Positions 6,791 to 12,408 of a stretch of 12,408 bases of DNA are shown in pieces. The notes under the pieces were generated by a model that searched no databases, was not told the DNA's origin, and saw nothing but the letters and a program-made list of their open reading frames with translations. The position numbers and the translations under genes were made by a program. The stretch is taken from positions 1 through 12,408 of the forward strand of contig JAGCTA010000004.1 in assembly GCA_017963875.1 (NCBI GenBank), written 5' to 3'. Positions within the stretch are counted from its first letter, which is position 1. The number at the start of each line of letters is the position of its first letter. The DNA is from Victivallales bacterium (GTDB taxonomy: Bacteria > Verrucomicrobiota > Lentisphaeria > Oligosphaerales > Oligosphaeraceae).

Positions 6791-8656
6791 TCATTTACCT
6801 TTCTGTAAATTCAATAAATAATCTGCTAATTTGGGATTTTTCTCTCTTATCCATTTGATCAATTCCAAAGCCCTAGCCCTGTCTTTTGGAATGCTTCCAT
6901 AACAATTGACTACCTGATAACCACATCCGTCCTGACCAGGCTCTCCATAGCCGACAATATATGCAATTGTCAATAACGCAGCGGCTTTCAGACTTCCCTT
7001 CCTGTATGCTTTTTCAAGCCAGTATCTTGCCTTTTGGAAATTATGGATACTCGTGGCTAAAGGATCATCAGACGCTTGCCCAGTGTGTCTGCTTTTATAA
7101 AGCCTCGTCTTTAAATCAATAAGTTTTGTTTTTCCATCGTCAAAACCACGGTCAAAAATGCATAGTTCCGCCACTTTACATTGCGCCTCGACAATACCGC
7201 CCTCTGCGGCTCTTTCATAATACCTGCATTTTAAAATGAATTCCTTTGAACTCTCCCTGCCAGTGCTGGAAGTTGGTGGAAAACCCTCATAGTATTTGGC
7301 CATGACCAAATATCCCAACGAAATATCACTGTTTATTGCTTTTTGAGCCAATTGTACCGCTCTTTCGACATTTTTTACCACACCCTCACCATGAAAATAG
7401 GCGTATGCAAGCATACCTTGAACCTGTGGCTCATCTTGATTCGCCTTTTGAGCCAATGCAACGGCCTGTTGATGGTCGCCACTATTCCAGGCGATGATTG
7501 CCTTGTCCAGATACGCCTTTTGTTTCGCCTTGTGTTCAAGTTCAAGTCGAAGTTGTTCTTCATGCCTAACCAGCCAAGTACTTGCAGCATTGGAACCATT
7601 TTGGGCCGCTTTCCGATACCACTGTTCCGCCTTGCCAATGTCCTTATCCCCCCCCAAACCATATACATACATTCTTGCAATAGCCACCTGAGCAACGGCA
7701 TTTCCCATTTTTGCCGCTAAAAGATACCATTCTTTCGCCTTCGCAGAATGCCATTGTGGATTATTGGGATTGCTGAAGATTTCCCCCATGGCCAGTTGCG
7801 CATCCACATCGCCTAGATGAGCCAATGGTTCATATAACTTTATTGCCTTGTCAATGTCCCTGGCAACTCCCCGTCCCTCATAATACATCTTCGCAAGGCC
7901 TTTCTGGGCCGCTGGCAACTTTAGTTCATGCGCCTTGGACATCCATTCAAACGCCTCTTTCGTGACATCGGCCTTGTCCAGCATCTCAGCCAAAAGATAC
8001 GCCGCCTCATCAATGCCGTGCTCCAATGCCTTCTTATACCATTTTTTCGCATCCTCCACAGAAGATTTATAGGATTTGGCTGCTGGATCATATAGTTTCC
8101 CCAATTCAAGCATCGCTTGCGACATGCCATTTCGTGCAGAATACAGCAGCATTCTCTCTCCATTTGTGAAGTGAGAGACCTTGTCCCTGCCCCGAGACAA
8201 GGATTTCAAGCCCAGAATAAGCGATATATGTGGATTCTGCGAATCTGCTGATTCCACGACTTGAAATGCCTTCTCAATTTCCCCTTTCTCAAAGAGTCTG
8301 ATTGCCTCTTGGGTCTGCATCTCAATGTATTTTCTGCGAGCGTTTTCAATGTTTTCCCGTATGGAGGAAACCTTGCTATATGTTGGGTAACGGTCAACGA
8401 TTGTCTCTAACTGAACTTGCGCCTGATCAAAATCATTGCTGACAACCAGTTCATCGATTTTCTGACACGTCTTCTGTAGATTTTTGTCCATCTCAATGGC
8501 ACGCTGATAAAAAAACGTGCTCGCTGTCAGAAAAGTCGTTCGCTGCCCCCGCAAGGCGTTGGAAAGTTCCAGACACGCTTCTGGGGAATGGGGTGTACAT
8601 AGATAATACACCACCCACAAGAAAAGGATATTCACTATAACAAGCAATGTTTTCAT
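6791..8656 (-). CDS. Membrane-anchored Sel1-like repeat (SLR/TPR) protein
   Basis: 621 residues, read leftward. Residues about 3-20 form one hydrophobic segment (LLVIVNILFLWVVYYL), either a signal anchor or an uncleaved signal; YYLC is a poor lipobox. Residues about 25-160 look like TPR-type helical pairs. From about 170 to the end there are eight or nine Sel1-like repeats with the A..LG.(M/L)Y..G.G...D..KA..WY.KAA..G pattern, for example AAQKGLAKMYYEGRGV, AQVAIARMYVYGLGGD and AYAYFHGEGVVKNVERAV. The array is interrupted by a Lys/Glu-rich helix near 360-390. Sel1 repeats form superhelical protein-binding scaffolds; no catalytic domain is seen. It is the last gene of a three-gene leftward cluster, 16 bp after the upstream gene, with a short-spaced AAAAGG before the ATG. 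It contains a G8 run (positions 7648-7655). Partner and function are unknown. Confidence 0.85.
   Translation of the reverse strand: MKTLLVIVNILFLWVVYYLCTPHSPEACLELSNALRGQRTTFLTASTFFYQRAIEMDKNLQKTCQKIDELVVSNDFDQAQVQLETIVDRYPTYSKVSSIRENIENARRKYIEMQTQEAIRLFEKGEIEKAFQVVESADSQNPHISLILGLKSLSRGRDKVSHFTNGERMLLYSARNGMSQAMLELGKLYDPAAKSYKSSVEDAKKWYKKALEHGIDEAAYLLAEMLDKADVTKEAFEWMSKAHELKLPAAQKGLAKMYYEGRGVARDIDKAIKLYEPLAHLGDVDAQLAMGEIFSNPNNPQWHSAKAKEWYLLAAKMGNAVAQVAIARMYVYGLGGDKDIGKAEQWYRKAAQNGSNAASTWLVRHEEQLRLELEHKAKQKAYLDKAIIAWNSGDHQQAVALAQKANQDEPQVQGMLAYAYFHGEGVVKNVERAVQLAQKAINSDISLGYLVMAKYYEGFPPTSSTGRESSKEFILKCRYYERAAEGGIVEAQCKVAELCIFDRGFDDGKTKLIDLKTRLYKSRHTGQASDDPLATSIHNFQKARYWLEKAYRKGSLKAAALLTIAYIVGYGEPGQDGCGYQVVNCYGSIPKDRARALELIKWIREKNPKLADYLLNLQKGK
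7648..7655 (-). repeat. G8 homopolymer inside the Sel1-repeat gene
   Basis: Eight consecutive C on the plus strand (G on the coding strand) encode part of the YGLGGDKD turn of a Sel1 repeat. Such tracts can slip; in this copy the frame is intact. Confidence 0.7.
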
Positions 8657-8672
8657 GGGCCTTTTCTATTCC

Positions 8673-11084
8673 CTAGATTCTTCGTGCAAGATCTCGTGCG
8701 CAATGCCTATGACAGAAAAACATCACAAACATATAGATGCTGTATATCCCAATGGCAAACAGATAGTTCAAGCGAGTCAGGCTCGTCAGGAAAAATGTAT
8801 AGCCGAAAAACATGACTCCCAGACAACCATGGACTATTCCAAGAAATCTTGAAAGTCTTTCTTTTCCGCAGTATTCATGGAGTCTCGCCTGAATAAAACT
8901 CCATAGCAATCCATATATTATGTAGCCATACATCGCCATCCTCGCCATCTGTGGATGCTCTACGCGGAATGACTTGTAGCCGCATTCACCATAATACAAA
9001 TACCACCAGCCCAAAATAAACATGAATGCCTGCGTGACAAACAGCCTGTAAAATGCCACCTTATGACGTAGTTCCTCTACTCCATAATATCTGAAGCCTA
9101 TGCAATCCAGAAAATTTAATGAAAAATAAGACTTGAATTTTGGGTAGGCCTCTGGATGAGCCGTCAAAACTCCGCTGATGGTATCATGGGTAAGGAGTTT
9201 TCTGATGTTTTCGGCTTTGTCATCATTGCCTTTGGCCTTTTCCAGACAGAAATCCATAAACTCGGCAGATGCACTAAGGAGTTGGGCCATTTCCTTGTCG
9301 CTGATTTTTTCAAAACCATACTTTTCCAGTATTTCTGGGTGTTTTTTTGCAACCAGCAGAATCTGCTCTCTTGTCAGAGCCTTCCATGAAAAATGCCTGT
9401 CCCACTCCCAATCCATAAAATCAATCAGCGTATAAAAATCTTCAGCGGACAAATGCGTTATCTCCAGGCAATTAGCAGATTCTAGAATCGTAATCCTGTT
9501 ATTCCATAATTCTTGACTGAAGTTTTTCACAGAACGTCTTTGCTCCAAGGGGAGCAAACGAATATACTCAACAATTTTGCTCCAATGCTTACATGTACAT
9601 CGTGATGCATAGGAAGCGTTTTTGGAAAGGCATGACAGCCATTCTTCACCGCTGATTTTATCCCATTGAAGATATTTCGATACATACTCTGGAAAATTGC
9701 TTATTGCTTCGCATACTCTCTTGGCATTCAACATGTTAAAAATCGCCAGATATTCTGGATGTTTCATATCGGCGTAATTAAATGTTTTTTCCCATGAAAT
9801 GCCGCTTCCATGATTTTGAATCAAATATGCATCTTTGTCTTTCAAATCGTCAGTCAATATCTGTTTCCAGTCACTGGAGACAATGCATTCCCAATGACAG
9901 TGTTTTGAAAATTCAGGGTATTTTTCAACTATTTTTACCCAGTCGCCTGAACTGAATATCCTCCAATCGCAATTCTGAGAGTAATCAATATTTAAACTGA
10001 ATAATTTCATCCAGGCGTCAAAATTGAAAACGCCCCATGGACAGTGTGAGGCATATTCTGGCTTTTCCTGAATAATCACAAGCCACTCTTTTGCATCAAA
10101 GACATTCCACGGACAATGAGCAACCCAATTCGGAGATTTGAGTATAATATTCATCCAGTCCTTTGAGGAAATCCTATCCCATGCGCAATAATTCTCCCAT
10201 TGAGGATTTTCATTCAGAATTTTAACAACATCCTTTCCCAAAACCAAAGAATGGATTTTTAGCAAAGGAGATGTTTTGGGAAGACCTTGGATTCCAATTG
10301 CCCAGTCTTTTAACGTGTAGTTCTTCCAGTCAAAAGAGGTTACATTGGATTTTGTAAACGGATAATGTCCCAAAAGTTCAGGACACATTTGAAAGGATGT
10401 AAAAATCTCATTGCTTTTAAAGGCCTTCCAGTTCAAATGGTTAGACCAGCCCAGTTTCTGTGCAAAAAGAATGGGAAAAGTCAGATTATAATTTTCTTGC
10501 TTTGCCTTGACAGAAAACTTTTTATCTGCATCCAACCCACTGTTTGAAAAAATAAGTTCTTTGTTTTGCAGAAAAGTATCTGGTATTGATACTGTTGCAT
10601 CAACAACATATCGTGAAAATCTTTCCCAAGGGCATTTGGAGGCATAACTTGGCTCTCGAGACAACAGTTCGAGCCAATGTGAAATTGGCAAGACCGAGCA
10701 GTCAAAGGATTGCGCAAAACTTGCATCTGTCGCAAGCAATTTGAGAATTACGTTAATGGGTTTTTTTTTGACAGGAAATAATTGCCAATATTGAGGGTTT
10801 TCCAAAAGCAATTCACACAAAAACGCTTCAGACGGACAGTTTCCTCCAGCATACAGATATGCATAGAGCACTTTCATCATATTAAACAACTGCATCTCCG
10901 TTACCGAGAAGCGGCCATGCGTTGCATTGGCCAACCATGCTGGATACAGAGTACCCTGGAATTCGCATCCACATGACTCGCACAGAAAGAATTGATTTTC
11001 CAAAATCATCCGAATGCTGCACGATACGGCAATTTGCCCACATTCTTCAGGACAAGTAACTATCAATTCCTTATCGATATTCAT
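8673..11084 (-). CDS. Uncharacterised membrane protein with zinc-ribbon-like start and 24-residue Trp/Cys repeats
   Basis: 803 residues; I do not recognise a named family. Residues 11-40 hold CPEEC then CESCGC, a CxxxC...CxxC pattern suggesting a small metal-binding finger. Residues about 90-640 are rich in a Trp/Cys repeat, best in 283-402, where five exact 24-residue units occur; degenerate units lie on both sides (e.g. REPSYASKCPW near 145, NFPEYVSKYLQW, NASYASRC and KKHPEILEKYGF later). Residues about 679-791 contain four hydrophobic segments, probably membrane helices, with a basic tail (HRHCARDLARRI). Repeats with the pattern DW..LL...PQFA..CDW occur, as I remember, in unannotated proteins of gut Lentisphaerota; I could not check this. 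It lies 6 bp after the phosphatase gene and 16 bp before the Sel1 gene. A likely topology is a large cytosolic repeat domain anchored by the C-terminal helices. Confidence 0.75.
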   Translation of the reverse strand: MNIDKELIVTCPEECGQIAVSCSIRMILENQFFLCESCGCEFQGTLYPAWLANATHGRFSVTEMQLFNMMKVLYAYLYAGGNCPSEAFLCELLLENPQYWQLFPVKKKPINVILKLLATDASFAQSFDCSVLPISHWLELLSREPSYASKCPWERFSRYVVDATVSIPDTFLQNKELIFSNSGLDADKKFSVKAKQENYNLTFPILFAQKLGWSNHLNWKAFKSNEIFTSFQMCPELLGHYPFTKSNVTSFDWKNYTLKDWAIGIQGLPKTSPLLKIHSLVLGKDVVKILNENPQWENYCAWDRISSKDWMNIILKSPNWVAHCPWNVFDAKEWLVIIQEKPEYASHCPWGVFNFDAWMKLFSLNIDYSQNCDWRIFSSGDWVKIVEKYPEFSKHCHWECIVSSDWKQILTDDLKDKDAYLIQNHGSGISWEKTFNYADMKHPEYLAIFNMLNAKRVCEAISNFPEYVSKYLQWDKISGEEWLSCLSKNASYASRCTCKHWSKIVEYIRLLPLEQRRSVKNFSQELWNNRITILESANCLEITHLSAEDFYTLIDFMDWEWDRHFSWKALTREQILLVAKKHPEILEKYGFEKISDKEMAQLLSASAEFMDFCLEKAKGNDDKAENIRKLLTHDTISGVLTAHPEAYPKFKSYFSLNFLDCIGFRYYGVEELRHKVAFYRLFVTQAFMFILGWWYLYYGECGYKSFRVEHPQMARMAMYGYIIYGLLWSFIQARLHEYCGKERLSRFLGIVHGCLGVMFFGYTFFLTSLTRLNYLFAIGIYSIYMFVMFFCHRHCARDLARRI
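9879..10238 (-). repeat. Five tandem 72-bp units encoding a 24-residue W/C/W repeat
   Basis: Residues 283-402 divide exactly into five units of 24. The consensus is x-x-D/E-W-x-x-I-I/V/L-x-x-x-P-x-Y/F/W-x-x-H-C-x-W-x-x-F/I-S/D. Cysteines fall at 300, 324, 348, 372 and 396, and the second Trp at 302, 326, 350, 374 and 398. The first Trp is at 310, 334, 358 and 382, with V286 in the first unit. The spacing is exact but the DNA has diverged, so the array is old rather than a recent expansion. Confidence 0.9.
10761..10769 (-). repeat. A9 homopolymer inside the W/C/W-repeat gene
   Basis: Nine T on the plus strand are AAA AAA AAA on the coding strand, giving Lys-Lys-Lys in PVKKKPIN (about residue 106). 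Runs of nine A are known sites of polymerase slippage; the reading frame is intact here. Confidence 0.7.
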
Positions 11085-11090
11085 TTCACT

Positions 11091-12408
11091 TTACTTTTGA
11101 CTCGGCAGGTCTTCCACTTTATGAAATTGCTGGACAACCGACAAGGGAATGTCAATTGTAAATACTTCTGGCAATTTTCCAGATTTAAAACGTGCAACAG
11201 ATGGAGTCGTTATAGTTTTTTTGCGCAATGATATATTGAGTTCTGGCGCAAAATCTTCGGTTCCAAGATACCAGGCAGACATTGTCGTGATTGTCAAAAC
11301 GGGTGCCTGTGGGTAATAACTCTCGAAAAACTCATGTCGCGTTTCCTTGCAATGATCATGTCCCCTCAACATTCGTTTGACTGGATTTCCTGTGAGTTTT
11401 TCCATTTTTTCCATAAAATGAATCAAATCATTTTTCCCTACTTCTGGTTCTGATTTGTCATCTTGACCTGGAATCAAACGGTTCCAGATAAAGGAACGAA
11501 GGTACTTTTCATTCTCCAAATCCTGCAGTTTTGAAACGTCATCGATGGAATAGGCAAATGTATTCATATCGAATGATGGACATCCGCCATGGGCCACAAA
11601 CAAGCCATCAGGCAAAAACAGCGCACGGGGCAAAATCTTGCAGAAGTCAATAAGCCATCTGCCAAATTCTTCGTATTCTTTATGTCGATTCAGGAAAAGA
11701 CAAAACTCAGATGGCATGACTTTCGATCCAAATTCGCCATTTTCATAGAATAAACCGTCATCATGATTGCCAGCAATCCATAATATCCTCCCAGGACGTT
11801 CATTGATTAACGCTATCACGCGCATTACAACATCCAATCCGTATTCAAAACGATCAAATAGATCACCAAGAAAAACAATAGTCGCCTGGGAGGTTTGGGA
11901 ATCAATAAAGGAAAGAGCCGCATCAAGCGCAAGTATATCACCATGAACATCACCTATGAACCACAGGTTTTCTGGTATTTCACCATCATCATATACAACA
12001 TGAACACGATTCTGCCCTGCAACATAATTAAAGGCAAAATCGAACTGGTCGAATTTACGTCCATAAATCCTTATCCATTCCTGGACAGTTTTTTCTGCTT
12101 GGAAAGTCTTTCTCAATATGGATTCTCTAGGCCAAGTAATACAATCAAATGAATTCCAAGGCCTTTCGTGTTTTTTTGATGCATCCTCGGACACTTCCTT
12201 CACAGATGCGTCCTCAGACACATCCTGCGAGAACATTTCAACGGACTTTTCGCTTGCGGACATCTCCTCTGCGATGCCTATTGCCGTTGCATCTTCTGAC
12301 TCAACCTTCGCAGATAAACCATCGAGCACTTCTTTCACAGACCTCTCCTCTGGCCTGCCTGTCGCTGATACTTCATTGGACATTTCCTTCATTGAAGTCT
12401 CCCCTGAA
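11091..12408 (-). CDS. PPP-type metallophosphatase with Ser/Glu-rich N-terminal repeats (5' end probably beyond window)
   Basis: At least 433 residues counted from ATG 12392. The catalytic core is a calcineurin-like/PPP phosphatase: IGDVHGD (D148, H150), LGDLFDRFE (D177, D180, R181), AGNHDD (N209, H210), LFVAHGGCP (H268) and RGHDH (H345). These are the di-metal ligands and the RGH/HGG blocks of PPP serine/threonine and related phosphatases, with GNHD in place of GNHE. It may remove phosphate from proteins or small molecules; the substrate is unknown. Residues 1-75 are a low-complexity Ser/Glu/Asp/Val repeat, probably unstructured. No signal peptide or membrane segment is seen. The frame stays open upstream of ATG 12392 to the edge, and the repeat continues through that ATG, so the true start is probably outside. 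However, GGGGAG lies 6 nt before ATG 12392, so a start there is possible. It is the first visible gene of the leftward cluster, with its stop 6 bp before the next start. Confidence 0.85.
   Translation of the reverse strand, partial: SGETSMKEMSNEVSATGRPEERSVKEVLDGLSAKVESEDATAIGIAEEMSASEKSVEMFSQDVSEDASVKEVSEDASKKHERPWNSFDCITWPRESILRKTFQAEKTVQEWIRIYGRKFDQFDFAFNYVAGQNRVHVVYDDGEIPENLWFIGDVHGDILALDAALSFIDSQTSQATIVFLGDLFDRFEYGLDVVMRVIALINERPGRILWIAGNHDDGLFYENGEFGSKVMPSEFCLFLNRHKEYEEFGRWLIDFCKILPRALFLPDGLFVAHGGCPSFDMNTFAYSIDDVSKLQDLENEKYLRSFIWNRLIPGQDDKSEPEVGKNDLIHFMEKMEKLTGNPVKRMLRGHDHCKETRHEFFESYYPQAPVLTITTMSAWYLGTEDFAPELNISLRKKTITTPSVARFKSGKLPEVFTIDIPLSVVQQFHKVEDLPSQK
12178..12408 (-). repeat. Degenerate coding repeat at the phosphatase N-terminus
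   Basis: Units follow S-(V/M)-(K/E)-(E/M)-(V/M/F)-(S/L)-x-(D/E/G)-(V/L/A)-S. The two rightmost visible copies are 54 bp (18 codons) apart (12407 and 12353) and match at DNA level, e.g. GAGGAGAGGTCTGTGAAAGA against GGGGAGACTTCAATGAAGGA. Later units are shorter (14 and 13 residues). GATGCATCCTCGGACAC at 12178 recurs as GATGCGTCCTCAGACAC 27 bp away. Confidence 0.75.

Noticed and set aside
6774..6796. AAATGAT-N9-ATCATTT inverted repeat between the convergent genes as a bidirectional terminator
   Set aside because: The stem is only 7 bp and AT-rich, without a clear T-tract; too weak to call. The 74-bp gap shows no better hairpin.
9879..10238. Tandem 72-bp repeats as a CRISPR array or recent microsatellite
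   Set aside because: The units are conserved only as protein, without identical DNA repeats and spacers, and they sit inside one long reading frame.

Overview
The window comes from a bacterium, most likely of the PVC group (Verrucomicrobiota/Lentisphaerota type). This is an inference from an ftsA-ftsZ pair whose FtsZ has a very divergent GTPase core but keeps an LDVPTFIRR-like tail, and from the accessory gene content (class II aldolase-SDR fusion, GH38 mannosidase, Sel1 and Trp-rich repeat proteins). No 16S or other universal marker is present, so the phylum call is moderate at best. The window is tightly packed; no gap between genes exceeds about 80 bp, and I see no tRNA, rRNA, CRISPR array or mobile element.

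Left part, plus strand (1-6716). The 3' part of ftsA runs in from the left edge, followed by ftsZ (603-1721), so this is the end of a division gene cluster. Next is a fused class II aldolase/short-chain dehydrogenase whose C-terminal half resembles sorbitol-6-phosphate dehydrogenase (SrlD). A strong rho-independent terminator (3727-3760) closes that unit. Beyond it are a cytosolic glycerophosphodiester phosphodiesterase and a GH38 alpha-mannosidase, 32 bp apart. The last three genes look like catabolism of sugars, sugar phosphates and phosphodiesters; no transporter or regulator is visible.

Right part, minus strand (6791 to the right edge). Three closely spaced genes (gaps of 6 and 16 bp) read leftward and converge on the mannosidase gene. 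In transcription order they are a PPP-type metallophosphatase with a degenerate Ser/Glu/Asp-rich N-terminal repeat, an 803-residue predicted membrane protein with a Cys zinc-ribbon-like start, an array of 24-residue Trp/Cys repeats and four C-terminal membrane segments, and a membrane-anchored Sel1-repeat protein. They look like one operon. Phosphatase plus repeat scaffolds suggests a signalling or envelope-associated module, but its function cannot be read from sequence.

The two items most worth following are the FtsZ, which lacks both the tubulin signature and the catalytic T7-loop aspartates, and the minus-strand phosphatase/W-C-W-repeat/Sel1 cassette.
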